64,000 nucleotides of DNA, from assembly GCF_958295425.1 (NCBI RefSeq), contig NC_081140.1, positions 8,253,698-8,317,697 of the forward strand, written 5' to 3'. Positions 1 to 13,087 of this stretch are shown piece after piece. This DNA is from Solea solea. Taxonomy: Eukaryota; Chordata; Actinopteri; Pleuronectiformes; Soleidae. A program made the position numbers and the translations under genes. Positions within the stretch are counted from its first letter, which is position 1. Every line of letters begins with the position of its first letter. Below the pieces are notes generated by a model. The model ran no database searches. It was not told the origin of the DNA and saw nothing but the letters and a program-made list of their open reading frames with translations.

Positions 1-3000
1 ATATTTTTCATGTTTAGAGATTTAAAATTTTGTTGAATCACAGTCAACAGTGTCATTTGATTTTTATTTTATTTCAGTTAGCCTGCATATATTTTAGTAC
101 AGGGAAAGTCTTACAGGCAAATGCAGTCCAGTTCATTACTACTTGATTCTGGATTACAAATGTTCCCATGTTAAAAATGCAAAATACAATTTTATTTTTA
201 AATGTTCTCTTATAGAGCATCACTACGGTCAGTAATGGAGCAGACCCTGAGCTGAGGAGATGCGATTGTGCCAAACAAAGGGGAGCTTGTGTCTCATCTG
301 CAGTGACAGCGACGGTCAAGTGTAGAGTACGGTGGTAAATCCGTCTATATTTCAATGCTGAAAGGCCTTCATTTCCCCATGAGCCTTACATGTTATGAAA
401 TATGATGTTATTTCTGTTTGTCCTGACCATGGATAACTGTGACCATCAGACCCTCATCCCTTTGAACATCAGACAATAAGTAAACTTAACTAATGCTGGA
501 GCCATGTCATCTATGTGTACTGTACTTCATGTGTGTAGAATCTTTAGTCCATGTGTATTTTATTTTCACTCTTGTTGAGTGATAAATGTGATAAATCAAA
601 AACATACATCTATTAAATAAAACAAAAATGGGGTTATATAGCTGTCACATTTCTACCTATATCTCTTGCATTTCTTATCAAAACAACATCAAAGTCAGCA
701 CTGGTGCCCTTTATAAGTCACCTGCCAAATGTGAAGCCTGTCAAGCAAACCATTATGCGGTTAAAACACAGATAGACAGTCAAACATTCCCTGAATTATT
801 AGAGATATATTTCCAGTCAGCTTGGAGTCTAAATGATACCCGTGGAACAAAGTCCTGCAAATGAGCAGTAACCAGGATCCAGTGTCCCTTTAAGATAATT
901 CTATAGGTGGTAGGTAAACATATCAACATTATGGAACTTATTTGCAGGGTAAATCTTAGTCTGTATTTACTGTAATCCTTCTTGAACAGAAGCTCAGCTT
1001 TGAAAATGCAGCTGATATGAGCCCCGTAACTTACCAGTTCATTCAGAAGCAGGCTATAACGCCTGATGCAAGTAAAGACATCCATGGCTTGACACAATAT
1101 GTGGAGTGTGAATGTAATCAATTATTTATTTCAGGGCAATAACACCACTTTGTTACATGGCAAAGATTAAAAAAAAATTGTGGTGATATGAAAACACTTT
1201 TTTTTAACAACCTCCAACAATTTAACAGCAAGAGGCGATCAGCAAGTGTCCAATTACAGAAGTGTTATCTTTTGCACAGCTGTCTCAGTGCAGCAATGAC
1301 GCTACATTTTAGTGAATTGCATATGATTGGAGATGCTGAGGAGAATGTTACCCCAAATACTGAGCAGAAATAGCAGATATACACAGAGCATAGATTGAAA
1401 ATGTTCTTTTTACGAAGCAATGCGTGTATACCTGCGTACTGTGACCATTTTACTCCCCTTTCTCCTGCAGCTTCTCTCTGTTTCTCCCTCCCAGAAATGA
1501 ATTATGTACATAGACCCCTTCAATGTTTTGTATGAGCCTAGCGATTCCCTGGATTAGGTTCTTTCTGAGGACTGGGGAGCTCCAGGCCTTTCTCCAGGGC
1601 ATCCCTCCTAATCTGAATTCTGCCTCTGTTCTCTTAATTAGCAAGCCATGGACAAGAAAGCAGTAATTACAGTCAGTTGTTGCAGATTTCTTATTTTATT
1701 CCTCCCATGTGACACGTTCTTATCATAATTATTCCAGCATTTTCTTCTTCCCCAAGCCATTTTTCCTTTCTTTGCATCTTTGCCATCTTCGTCGTTTCCT
1801 TCTTTGTGCTCATCACCTTCTTCATCATTATGAATGCATGTTTTTTATCTATGCAGTTCATAATCAGAAACAAGCAATGCGAGAAGGCTAAAGGGCAGAG
1901 TAAATAATTAGGTAGCGAAGGAAATGCCACAAGACACAAAAGTCAATAACAAGCCAACATAAAAAGCTTGGATGACTCATTGCTTATAAGTTGTTAAACG
2001 GAAACTACAAGGGCTTTGTGAATTGGGATAAAAGTCTAATTTTAAGCCCAATAATACATACAGAACTCAACTCTCCTTCCCAATTCTCCATAAACGGAAA
2101 TTAATATCTGTATCTGTAATATCTTTCTCCGTCTTCAGGGTGGATTTCAAGGTAAGTGCCGTAAGTGCATGCTCCATACAGCACCTATGGGATCTTCCCA
2201 ACATTTATATGTCAGCTTTACCACAGCCTTATAATACAACAGGCAGAAATGGCCTCTTGTATTATGTGTGTTTTCATTAAGGCAGAATTGGGGTAATGTC
2301 TTACCAGAAACCAAGAAAGAAAGAAAAGCAGGGCCATGTATAGCTCCTGGTTCAACACAATACAGACTCATCAGTAATGCACACCACTACAGAATCAGTG
2401 CAAGTACGTATTTCTAGGTCAAATAAAGGCAATATTAAACATGTCATTTTATCTTCTTCATAGTGATCAGGAATTACATTATTGCTGACATCATAACAGT
2501 TCCAAGTATTCAATAATTGTGATTTAATAGTGTTTAGAATTGTGAATTATTTTTAATAATTAAAAGATACATTAGGAAATCTAATCTGCAATAATTGACA
2601 TTATGTAGTAGTGGATTACCTGAATTTATCCTGCTGCTCCATCTCTGTGGTGATGTTGTTTAAACTGCCACATCCTCTACAGTGGAGTTCAGTCTTTCCT
2701 TTTCATAGTTCAAATTGCATGGTGAAATACTGCGTGACCTTAAGTCATAATTTAAGAGTCCCTCATGATGAATACAAAATTGTGGCCATTATATTTTTTA
2801 ATGGATTCGAGTGGTGGTAAAGCTAAAACCCAAAAAATATGAGACGAAATCTCACATCACTCTCCGTTGTGCTCTGTGTTTGAACATTTAGAACCAGAAG
2901 AAAAATCAGACAAAATTCAATGAAAATAGGAAAAGGTTTCTAGCCAGTGGCAGTTGATGGTCTTAGAAATAAGGGGAAGTTCATTTCAGATACAGTTATT

Positions 3001-3327
3001 TAAACAGAAATTTTGACTCCTTTTATTGAGAATAATCTGTTTTTCCTCCACAACCAAACCCACGTTCATAAAAATGACTGACCAAACAATTGAAACAAAG
3101 AAATTCTATAATAGTGTTTTAATTTACAGTGTATAATATATACATTATCCGTCCGTTAATGGTCAATATTTTTCAATATTGTACATTTGTACATGTGACT
3201 ATCTTCGCTGCTGTAACATCGTACATTTTCTCATATTGAACAGGTCATCGTATGACTCAATATACCGGACCAGTTTTAATTCCTGCCGATTCTTTTTTTT
3301 TCCTTGTTTGTTTTTTTTCAAAATCTG
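1..3327. other. Unique non-coding stretch, no gene seen
   Basis: AT-rich sequence with no frame longer than about 113 codons and no recognisable protein motif. Short AT runs and one T/C-rich patch near 1730-1810 are the only compositional features. I see no repeat family, RNA gene or coding exon here. Confidence 0.6.
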
Positions 3328-3349
3328 AACCCTAACCTAACCCTAACCC
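3328..3349. repeat. Telomere-like CCCTAA patch
   Basis: Three CCCTAA-type units, the middle one shortened by a base (CCCTAA, CCTAA, CCCTAA), lie directly after a T-rich stretch. This is too short to be a true interstitial telomere block. GGTTAG-like words are also common inside fish transposon remnants, so a chance or transposon origin is as likely as telomere repair. Confidence 0.5.
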
Positions 3350-3437
3350 AAATCTGTTAGGTTCACATTTTAACAAATTTATACTGAAGAGTGTCAGCTT
3401 CGTATTCAAGTGCAGAATGTATCAAAGTAAAAACATG

Positions 3438-3561
3438 AGCACACACACAAACACACAGTTTCCTTTTAGGACAATTCACTGACTTCCATTCATTTGACCA
3501 ACCAAAATAAAGCTTCATCCCAAACCTTAACCTCACCACAATTCAAATCAAGGTGTACACA

Positions 3562-3593
<32 letters not shown>
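3438..3593 (-). repeat. (GT)n-anchored dispersed repeat, copy 1 (partial)
   Basis: Read on the minus strand this matches the copy at 43020-43274. Both contain 'AATTTGAATTGTGGT', then a region resembling 'GTTTAAGGTG', then 'CAAATGAATGGAAGTCAGTG', followed by a GT-rich end. In this copy the middle section is shortened and CA/GT tracts lie on both sides, the larger at 3566-3593. Because four copies in the window all abut a GT or CA tract, the microsatellite appears to be part of the element or grown from it. No coding capacity is seen, and the family class is not established. Confidence 0.65.
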
Positions 3594-3598
<5 letters not shown>

Positions 3599-4881
3599 AG
3601 TCAGCCAACCGGTTGCCAGCAGGAATAAAAAGCAGCAAGGAAGTTGTTGTTTTACTTTTCATCCACTGCTGACCAACCCACAAGGAATCCGCCCACTGTT
3701 CCATGAGGCTGGTCTGACCCTGGTGCATGATTGAGTCATACATTCATTAGGCTACTTCAGCTTTTATCATGAATATAAATGACAACAATAACACTCTCTG
3801 TGGTGCCGTCTCCTATTCACTGTTTCAACTCACAGTATCTGTCACTGTTGTGAATTGTTTGGTTTAGATGCAAAAACTGTGTATTACAAAGTCATGTTAT
3901 TGATATTGAGAAACATTGACATGATTGTGATTTCATTGAGGAGAACAGCAATTGGCCTTTGTGTGCAATTGTTCTAATAGTAGAAGTATAGTCTGTTTGC
4001 TCTTGATGAGAAAAGATGTAACGTGATAGTAATAAGTGATTGTAATGTCACTTCAGACGTACTGCAGTATATCAACCAGGAGGTTCAAGTCAAATGCCAT
4101 CTGTCGGAACTCATTTTGAATCACACACATGTCTAAACTACTGAGTCTCCTGTGAGAAAAAAAACATCTGAGGTTGTATCTCGCAGGCGACTTTACAATG
4201 AATCCAGTCTCACAGCCTTTAATCACTCTGGGCTCAATGTGATACATACGGCTGTCTGCTTTGCCAAGTGCTATTACAGCTCATACGGAAGACCTGGCAT
4301 ACACACACCAGTCAGACACCTGTGGTGAATAAAGGGAGCTGAGTTCATCCAGTTCCTGTGTCGGCTTACAGGACGGGTAAAAAGGGAGCATTGTTGATTT
4401 GTGAATGCAGATTGAAGATGACACGTTGAACCAAAACTTTGCTCAGCTCAGTCCTCACTTGTTCACTCTTGATTATCAACCACCTGTATAAGGTCTTTCT
4501 CACCACATAGGGCCCAAAGGTTCCTGGTTTCTGCTTATTTAATCACATAGTGTCCTGTCATCTATGGCTATCAGACAGAAATATTTATTTTCCTTTCTTA
4601 AATAAGGCTACATTTTTAGTAATAATAAAAAAAAGGCTAGACAGTTTATTTAACCTAACATTAAAATGCAGGTACAGCACTACAAGACTTTTTAATCAAA
4701 GAACAGTTTGAGGACTTGATCCGTCCCATTAAGAGCTTGTTGTCCCTGTCATTTTTCAAAATCATGTTTAATCCATTCACTCCATTCAACGGCTATTTTT
4801 TCTTTATTCAATAAAACAGTGGGCAAATTGATGCCCATACACCCACGGTTTGAGTCTATATGTATATTAAAACTGAAAGGC
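3594..4881. other. Unique non-coding stretch, no gene seen
   Basis: Sequence of mixed composition with only short, unrelated frames. No transposon termini, tandem repeats or RNA gene were recognised. Confidence 0.55.
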
Positions 4882-4980
4882 TGGAGACTTGTCCAAGGTG
4901 TAGTCCACCTTTCACCAAGCTGAGATTGGTTCCAGATTCAGAATAAGCAGTATAGACAATGGATGCATGGATGGATGGAT
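4882..4980 (+). mobile_element. SINE 3' end, 5'-truncated (tRNA-headed fish SINE family, copy 1)
   Basis: This keeps only the last ~100 bases of the family seen complete at 27166-27506. The order is a 'GTCCAAGGTGTAGTCC' block, 'CTGAGATTGGTTCCAG', 'AAGCAGTATAGACAATGG', then an ATGG-rich tail. The missing head fits ordinary 5' truncation during target-primed reverse transcription. The tail ends in imperfect ATGG units at 4961-4980. Confidence 0.75.
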
Positions 4981-5331
4981 CTTGCTTAGTGGGAATGGCT
5001 TCAAAGTGCTTTGCAGACGTGGCTCCTCTAACTGTAAGAATAACCTCAGCAGAAGAGAACTGCTGCTGAGAATGAGAAGAACGAGAGAGTCGGTGAAGAG
5101 AAAACTGGGGAAGGTCAGGAGGGAATGGAGGTGACCTGATTCACACAGACATGTGCACACATACACAAACAAACAGACACACACAGATACAGTATATACA
5201 CCCACACACACAAGCATTCACACCAACTACAATCCATCACTGCATTACTCGCCATTCCTGGACCAGTTATACAGACCCAGAGCCATACGTTATTGTAGGA
5301 GCCAAAGGTGAGTATGGGGTGTTGGGGTGAG

Positions 5332-5348
5332 CACACACACACACACAC
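5332..5348. repeat. (CA)n microsatellite
   Basis: Short pure CA run. It sits downstream of a looser ACAC-rich stretch at 5145-5215, which explains the Cys/Val-rich minus-strand frames here. Confidence 0.9.
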
Positions 5349-5511
5349 AAGAAGATGCCTTGTGGTGTGAAGCAGTCATGCAGGTCCATCTGCTCCTACA
5401 CAAGCTCTAGTTAGGTAGCCAACAAAGGGCATTCGCAGCAGGGTGTTTTTTTTTCAATTGGAATAGTTACAAAAGAACATAAAAAGTAGCCGAGTGGAAG
5501 AGTGCTCGATA

Positions 5512-5768
5512 GTTATCCATCCATTTTTTACCGCACTATCCTCCACAGGAGGGTCACGGGGGGCGCTGTGCCAATCTCAGCTGACAGAGCGATAAGCGGG
5601 GTACAACCTGGACAGTTCTCCAGTCCATCACAGAGCCGCATAGAGACAAACAGCCATTCACTCCTACAGTCAATTTAGAGTGTCCAATTTACCTAATCCC
5701 CATATTGCATGTTTTTTGACTGTGGGAGAAAACCTGAGAACCCAGAGAAAACCAACACACACACATGC
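5512..5768 (-). mobile_element. SINE, 3' two thirds, minus strand (copy 2)
   Basis: On the minus strand the order is 'TTTTCTCCCACAGTCAAAAA', 'GGATTAGGTAAATTGGACAC', 'GGCTGTTTGTCTCTATG', 'GTCCAGGTTGTACCCCGC', 'CAGCTGAGATTGGC', 'GACCCTCCTGTGGAGGAT', then an AATGGATGGAT tail. The same blocks occur in the same order at 27166-27506. The tRNA-like head is missing. This is the best preserved 3' region of the family here, with little decay in the CTCCTGTGGAGGAT block, which can itself form a small hairpin. Confidence 0.8.
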
Positions 5769-5847
5769 ATTCATGCATGATTTTCCATTGAATTCAGCAT
5801 TTTACACTGCATCAAAATCGAGCAGGCAACCAAAATAACACACCCTA

Positions 5848-5849
<2 letters not shown>

Positions 5850-5904
<55 letters not shown>

Positions 5905-5907
5905 CTA
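5850..5907. repeat. (TTA)n microsatellite
   Basis: About 14 near-perfect TTA units followed by a few degenerate ones (TTTTTATTATTAC). The length makes it likely to vary between individuals. Confidence 0.95.
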
Positions 5908-7777
5908 TGAGGGGAGACATCGCTGCATTTTAAACATGCTTTTCATTTATTTGGTAAAAAAAATTCTTACCTTTCCAGGTAAGAATATTCTGTCAAATCT
6001 TAAAAGTTTCTTGTCACTAAAAAACAGACTAACAGCAAACACTGAACAGACTGAAAGATAAACACCCCCATTGCTTCAGTTATGGCTTTTGCCCTGTCTG
6101 ACTTCTCACCGAGTGGCTGTTTAAATGCTGCAGTGAGTAAAAAGTTGCCCTTTCTTTCCTCCGACTCTCTTCTCCTTGTGCTGTCAGCTGTCACACTGGG
6201 GTGACGTCTCCATAGATGAGCGAGTTTATTGTGTTTATAAGTGTTGCCGGTAGCCCAAGTGCATGTGTTGCACAGTGCTTGCATACAGTTGCCGTTTAAT
6301 CCAGCACCTTTATTTACCGCTGTCATCATAGGTAACACGAAATCTGACCATGCCCTCACACAGGAGAACGAAAAGATGCATCCTCTAACTGCAGCACTAA
6401 ACACTCCACACCTCCACCTTGTCTCGCCATGTACCAAATGAAAACAATAATAACCTAAGTAAGATCCATTTGTACTCAATTTTCATCCATTTTACGTTTT
6501 ACATTTACGTCATGAACCGAGGGGACCAATTAGTACACACATGCCCCGAACCCTGACATGTGTACTGAACAAGGTGGGTTTTTTAAATTAACCGTTCCAC
6601 CCCTAATATCTGCAGAAGGACATGTCACCTTCCTCCTCGGTACTCCCCCAAGACTTTAACTCACCTCATCTCATTCACAAATTATGAAAAATTAAGGGTT
6701 GCCACTTTTTTTGCCAGCGGCCATGAAAAATAAGGCCCCGAGCACCTGCTCATGTCACCCATAGCTAAATCCTCCCTCTCTCTCTCTCTCCTCTCTGAGA
6801 ATGACATTAAATCGTGAGCGTGATCAATCACAACTTCCTCATAATTATAAAAATAATAATAGTGAAAAGTAGTAGTAGTATTATTATAGAAATGATAGTA
6901 ACACTATATTCATGAGCTCATTCTCGTCACCTGACTACAGTGATGCAAGTATACTGTAACCAAGTGACAGACTGAATTAATTTGTGTGCTACTTTGGCAT
7001 GCATGAACATTGGCTGTGTCAGCTTGCTAAATACTGTCAGGTCAGGGTTGTGCTTGACAGTCTGTCCACAGTTTTCTAACAACTGATGCTTCAGCAATGA
7101 ATTTCACCATTGGAGAACACTCATCCTATTAGCTTAAATCACAACGCGGTGATGCAACATATTTCAGGATCCAGTCATCCCACACTTGCTTAGTTTGACT
7201 ATGTCAAATTCTAGCATTAAATCTAAACTCTGGCAGTTTATTCTCCATATGACTATAGCAAGCCATTACTTTGTCTGGGGAAGGCTGGACTCAGTACTGA
7301 TGGCCTACTTACGAAGATAATCTTTAACTTCAGGACGTTGCATCATATAAAAACAACTCGCTGTGTATTAGGAGACTACATAGGCCGTGTGCGCGTACAC
7401 GGTCCACGCTCCACAACAAAGGATGGAAAATGTTGAGGTTCCAAGTGCTGACTGTCAGCTTTTTAAATGCATTTGCATTTTCACTGAGTGGAAAGGGTAG
7501 GCGTCATACTCATTTCTTGCCTAGGGGGGCATGCATGAAAAGGTATGTAATTTTTACATGGTTCATCGGATGTGGCTGCAAACATCTACAAATTAAAGCG
7601 GGCACATCAGCACTCTATTCGCATAGGGTTGGCAAAGCAAACTGCTTTCAGAATTGCATAGTGCTCAGTATTTTCTGAGTTGTAAAGTTACCTGTCAAAA
7701 AAGGTGGCAGCATGATCGCGGATGTTAGCGAAAGGAGCGGTATCCAGCAGAATTCTGTTCTATGTGTTGGTATGCGC
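5908..7777. other. Unique non-coding stretch, no gene seen
   Basis: Contains a 159-codon minus-strand frame at 6000-6479 with no recognised motif, no neighbouring exon-like frames and no clear splice context, so I treat it as chance. A small (TC)n patch lies at 6775-6792. Nothing else was recognised. Confidence 0.5.
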
Positions 7778-7930
7778 GCCACATGGTTGGTGTAGTGGTT
7801 AGCACTAAGGCCCAGGTCGCGAAACAGGGCCTTTCTGCATGGAGTTTGCATGTTCTCATATGTGCACGTGGGTGTTCTCCAGTCTCATCCCACAGTCCAA
7901 AAACATACAGATTTCCTCTGATTGAATTTG
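7778..7930 (+). mobile_element. SINE 5' half (tRNA-headed, copy 3)
   Basis: Starts with the family head 'GCCACATGGTTGGTGTAGTG', which holds a pol III A-box-like TGGTGTAGTGG. Then come a decayed B-box region, 'CCTTTCTGCATGGAGTTTGC', and 'CATCCCACAGTCCAAAAACA'. Similarity fades after about 7930, so the 3' half and ATGG tail are missing. Loss of the 3' half suggests later deletion or decay rather than ordinary 5' truncation. Confidence 0.75.
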
Positions 7931-8284
7931 TATTGTTTTTGTACACACTCACACTTGACTGTGAAACTGCAAAAAAATCAAGTTTGTTTTTTGTGTTTTG
8001 AAATTTTACATTGAGAGTATTCACTGCTTTAAAGACAGAAGTGACGGACGTCAACAAAGAATTTAAATATATATGACCACTTGCTAAATTATATAATATG
8101 GCAATAGTTTTAGTTCCCTTACATAAATGCTTTTTGTGTATTAAAATAGACAAATGAATCGTGGCATGGGCTTGCAGTATAGATTCAATTTGTAGTCAGT
8201 TCAACACATGACAACAAATTGTCCCTTGCACCTTGAGCAGACATTTGGTTTGTAACCAAGCATCAGTTTCCATAAATGGGCAAA
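7931..8284. other. Unique non-coding stretch, no gene seen
   Basis: Short AT-rich sequence between the SINE and a CA tract. Open frames crossing into the SINE are not coding evidence. Confidence 0.5.
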
Positions 8285-8318
8285 CACACACACACACACA
8301 CACATACACACACACTCA
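8285..8318. repeat. (CA)n microsatellite, interrupted
   Basis: CA run with single-base interruptions (CATACA, CACTCA) near its 3' end. Confidence 0.9.
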
Positions 8319-8705
8319 CATTAAGTGGCCATTGATTCTGTTGTTTCAGTCTGAGATTGATGCAGTTAATATTTCATGATTCAATCAGGGTCACAGAGAA
8401 TTCAAGCAAACAGTGAGTGCAAACTTTTACTGACACTGCAAAGACATTTCCAATGCAAAAACACTGAAGTTAAGGAAAGACAGAAAATCTAGTTGACATT
8501 CTCTATGCATAACATCACCCACTAGGTCCTCGCAGGATTTAATATGCTTACTTTGTTTCACTATGTTTTTCATTTTATTTTCAGCATTTCAGCCTCCTTA
8601 TTTTTTGGTTGGTTTACATTACATTGTTAAACACAGTTTGTAAGTTATGTTTAGTCTCTCAATCTAAACATAAACAGGAGACCGAGCTTTGGTAGTCAAT
8701 ATCCC

Positions 8706-8747
8706 CAATATTACTGTAGGTCACAGTCATGACCTACAGTAATATTG
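8706..8747. repeat. Perfect 18-bp inverted repeat (foldback)
   Basis: Two perfect 18-base arms, 8706-8723 and 8730-8747 (CAATATTACTGTAGGTCA and its complement), are separated by the 6 bases CAGTCA. The foldback is strong in DNA or RNA. No T-run follows and no gene precedes it, so it is not a terminator. It could be the two ends of a very short DNA-transposon remnant or a replication-born palindrome. Confidence 0.9.
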
Positions 8748-9342
8748 ACAAATCCACACAATAAAATGCAAAAACAAAAGACAACAAACTGGTCACAAGT
8801 TGTAATGAATATTGCTGGTGTTTCACAGGTGGTTTAAACTTTATAGTTGTCATTTATAGGACTATACAAATGTGGTTGTTTATTATGTGGTTTATGGTAG
8901 ACATGGAGGTAACTGAAAGTCATGCAGCTAGTGTAGAACACACAGGGGAGTAGTAGGAGAGTATGTAGAAGAGTCAAGTGTGTACTGCTCCCATGCTGTT
9001 GCGTGTTCTGGCCCTCATTAAATTCCGTCAAAGTTGTGTAAATCCTCTGTGGTCATTTCACAATGTGGGGATGGGTAAAGTGGATGACCTCAGTAAAAGG
9101 AAACTAATTGTGGTTGCCAGATAACTCAGGCCCCTGCCACAACCCACTTTTGTTTTCTGTTTATTTAGTTACACTATAATGACCGTATTATTCTCTATTG
9201 CTTTATTGGAACACATTCAGGAAGTACAGGTAATGTGTACAGTATGTAGTTTTAAAATAATACATTTTTCAGGTGGAAAAAAACCTAACTACTTAGACTT
9301 GAACAATGGCAGGGCCCTGTCTTAAAGTATAATTAATGGAAA
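8748..9342. other. Unique non-coding stretch, no gene seen
   Basis: Only short frames. No repeat or RNA gene was recognised. Confidence 0.5.
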
Positions 9343-9426
9343 GTCCCTTGTTCTGACCAGGTCGCAAACTTGGGTCTTCTTCCTGCAATGGCAAGAGTGC
9401 TAACGGCTACACCAACCGTGTGGCCC
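9343..9426 (-). mobile_element. SINE tRNA-like head only (copy 4)
   Basis: On the minus strand it reads 'GGGCCACACGGTTGGTGTAG', then 'GCACTCTTGCCATTGCAGGA', a degenerate B-box-like CCAAGTTTGCGACC, and AACAAGGGAC. This is the first ~85 bases of the family only. It is the opposite of the usual 5' truncation, so either the rest was deleted or this is a tRNA-like monomer. The A-box-like TGGTGTAGCCG carries changes at conserved positions, so it is unlikely to be transcribed. Confidence 0.7.
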
Positions 9427-12400
9427 ATAACTACAACTAAAACTAAAACACCCCAAAAGTATTGACATTATACATGTTGTGCTATAAAAAAAGGTCAAAC
9501 ACCAGCTACTGCGTTTGAATTTTGCCATTGGCTTTCTTATCCTCCTCTTGCATCCCTGGTATGCTCTTTCATCACACTCTAAACACCAGAGCTGTGTCGC
9601 TACATTGCCTTTCTCCACCACTGGAAGTGTGGTGTGAGTGATTGAGAGGCTCGACTCGCAGAATATCTCATTAGCCGTGGGGATTTTCCACACAACTCAT
9701 TGCCAGATTCACTTGACCACACCCCCTGCACTGCTCCCCACTCCCAATTCCTCCTTCTCTCCTTCACTTTAGCTCCCAGCCCATTTCTTGGCATTTTTCC
9801 AAACCAGACATTGGGCGGAGGCAGCCTCAGAAAAGAGGGAGCTTAATTACCCTTTCAATCTGCTATTTCATTTACAATAATGTGTGTTTAATATGTGTCA
9901 CCACACATTAATCTGCATTTCTTTGTGAATACCAAAATAAACTAACAAACTAAATCTGGAGTGGAACCCTGATTAATGTTGTTTCAGTCACATCATTCCA
10001 GTGATCATATAATTTGACCGGCGTAAAAACAACAAAGCTTGTGGTGCCTTACTTTTGCAAAAGTACTGTATTAGTCTTGCCATTTTGAGATACTTTAAGG
10101 TAGAAATGTTATCTTTAAATGAATGCAATAAACTGGATAAAAGGACCTCCCCAAAGCGAGGGAAGGGGAGACTTGAAGAGGCTGCTTTACAAAAACATGA
10201 TTTAAACTAAAAGAGCTTTTATAAGTAGCTTGGTTCAAATTCTCTGCATGAGCAAGCATAATTTACCAAGGAAAAGCACTAAGCTTGCTTTGTGTGGTTG
10301 CAAATTGTTCACTCATGTACTTAGATTCTAGGCGTCCAGCATTAGTCTCCCTCTGAAGTGTCACTCTTTTATGTGTTTGGCCCTCGGACAGACCGACGGC
10401 GGCTCTGAGGAGACATGCGACGAGGCAGGGCCATGCTTCTGCGGTGTAGAATGCACCGCTGCTGAGCGCTCCTGCAGGCCCACAGGGCATTTTCACAGCA
10501 GTAGTAGGATGATGATACAACTACTTTAAAATGAATAATATACCATATAAGTAGTGCTCATCCACTCTCTTGCCAGCTGCCAACCTGAAGCAAACACTGT
10601 CTATCATCGACCGACAATAGAAGCCATTAGCTTTAATGCTACAGCAGGAGAGGTTAAGTAATTCTTTTTCTCAAACTTTATAATGACTGCAGGAAAAAAA
10701 ACAAAAACAAAGTGAATGTATAGTGTAATAAGACACAAATAGAGCACAGTGTTATGGAATATATGATTATCCCATTGATTAATTGATCAATAAATTGACT
10801 AATGTCACGGTTTCAGTCATTGATTGTCTGTTCTTCAGTGATTGGCTGTTTATTCTTCCAGCGGTACATTGCCCTGACTAAAGTGCACCTCTTATACATT
10901 ACTTAATTTATAATTCATTTATTTTATATAAATATGCATATTTAAATGGATTATGGAATGCAATTTTACATATAGACAACATCATTTTACACAGAATGTC
11001 TGCATTACCTGGGGGAATTGTTTTACACATTTCTAAAAGTCATTTAAAAATAGGACAAATTCAATTTATGTGACAGCAAAAACAAAAACAAGTTCATCTT
11101 ACACATTTTTCTCATTCGTGAACTAGACCCTATCCAGTCAGAGCATCAAAAAGGATTGTTTTTGATTTTATGTGAAACTGTTTCTGACATATATCTATGT
11201 TCTCGTATTAGATCTCATAGCAACAAAGCGCTGCCCCATTTATGCCAGTTGTTAAATGCATGAAGTGAAAAGGGGACTGAGATTTCATGTTTCGCCCCCT
11301 GTTCATGACAGGCTAATTTTTACAGACTGAAAAAGGCAGAACTAACTGTCTGTCTGAGTGTTGCACAGAGGCACAGACAGGAAGCTCTTCAAACACCTCT
11401 TTTTGGGAACAAAGGGAATAGATCAAAAAATACTAACCCACCAGTGTCTGTAAGACATTCCAATTCGACGTTATTATCAGTACAGTGAGAAAAGTTTAAA
11501 AACGAGGTCTTAAAAATCTAATGGGAAACACTCACAGTGAGCTGGAGATGATTACTTTACATAATAATGCAAATAAAGAAACACTGAGAATGAATATTCC
11601 ACTGAGCCTTCTTGTAATCCAGTCATTTTATTCCAATTAGTATTAACTTCCTTTCTTCATCACCCTAATGAATCAGGTTTATTCTGTTACAATTCTTCAG
11701 CAGTCATAAGTAGCTAGTGACTCTTTCTGTCTCCTGTTGGCAACGTGACGAGGAATTGCATGAAGTATTGTACAGCCTGTTTTTATTCCTAATGGAACAA
11801 TAAAATGATATGATACAAATAAAAACCTGAATATTTTTGATGTTTTGTTACAACAAACATAGAATGTTTTACATTGTCGATCACTTGCAGCTGACACTGC
11901 CGCCTTCAACATTAATTTAGGTACTGTTTTTTTCATACAATATTTCTTCTCTTGTTCTCTGTCTCTTGACATTTTAATAATAGTCTGGCTGTCGCTCATC
12001 AAACATATGAGATCTAAGTAAAACATATAAAATATTCTGTTTTACGAATGATATGACAAATCTATAGTAAAAAAATACTATTATACGAATAAGACATATG
12101 AACTTTGATATTCGTAAGGGCTTAGCATTAAAGTTTTGATAACAAGAGACAAGAAAACAAAAGAAGTCAGACCTTTGTACCTATTTTTATACCAATGTCA
12201 TTTTAAAGCATTGCCAAGAAAGCTCTTAAATCATTTTTCAGAGGGTTGAGGGTGGGGGTATATTCTTATGAAGTATATTCCTTTTTTTTTTTTAGATACA
12301 ACAAATAATGACAATCTGCTCAAAAAGAAAAAAAAAACATTTTAAAACTCGACACAGAACTGCCAAGCTCTAAAGTCAAAACAAGGTCCTGAGATGAAAA

Positions 12401-13087
12401 AAGATCTATAGTCAAAGTGCCTTAAACTGTGTCTGTGTTGCTGCACAGACTCTAAATCATGAAAATATGGAAGACTACAGCCATCTATTATTATAGCTTC
12501 CTGTGCTCTGCTACACTGGGGAATGCTGGGATTAGGAAATCTCCCATCGAGGTGATGCATCTATGCTGGTTATGGTTGCAGAGCCCTTGCTCTTCTAACC
12601 ACAGTAGATCTGAGTCACGGCAAAACAATCAAACCTGAACAATAGACACACACACGGTTCACATTAACAGGCAATTTGTGGTTCTGGTGAAACAACAGTA
12701 AATGACTCACGTTGTCCTACATAGAGCAACATTTAGCAATTACTGCCTTAAAAGAAGGGGACACTGATCCAGCTGTTTTTTTAAACCTCCAGAAAATACT
12801 GTATACAGCCACATGAATATTCTTTCTTAAATTTGGCAATTAGTGAACAGAACAATTCATGTCAAATAAACCATGCTGTGCCTCAATGTAAAAGAAAAAG
12901 TATTGGCTAATGAGTTTGCCTCACATTCTAAATTTGTCAATATAATCTATACATATACACATACACATGTAATATAATCTTACACTCTTAAATTCATAGA
13001 ACTTTCTTTAATTTTCTGAACAGGCGTGACTTCCTCAACAGGTTTACAATTAAGAGACTTAATCCCCCCCCCTTAAACAGAGTGAAC
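9427..13087. other. Unique non-coding stretch, no gene seen
   Basis: Long stretch with no transposon termini that I recognise. It holds a T-run at 12282-12292 and an AT-rich block near 10780-10960 (ATTGATTAATTGATCAAT). Open frames are all short and without known motifs. It could contain conserved regulatory sequence, but that cannot be judged from one genome. Confidence 0.5.

Noticed and set aside
6000..6479. 159-codon minus-strand frame
   Set aside because: No recognised domain and no exon-like boundaries; an overlapping plus-strand frame is also open.
7778..7930. tRNA gene
   Set aside because: A-box-like sequence but no intact B box and no cloverleaf; it is the head of a SINE.
8706..8747. 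Pre-microRNA or transcription terminator
   Set aside because: The stem is too short for a pre-microRNA, its arms match no microRNA I recognise, and there is no gene or T-run for a terminator.
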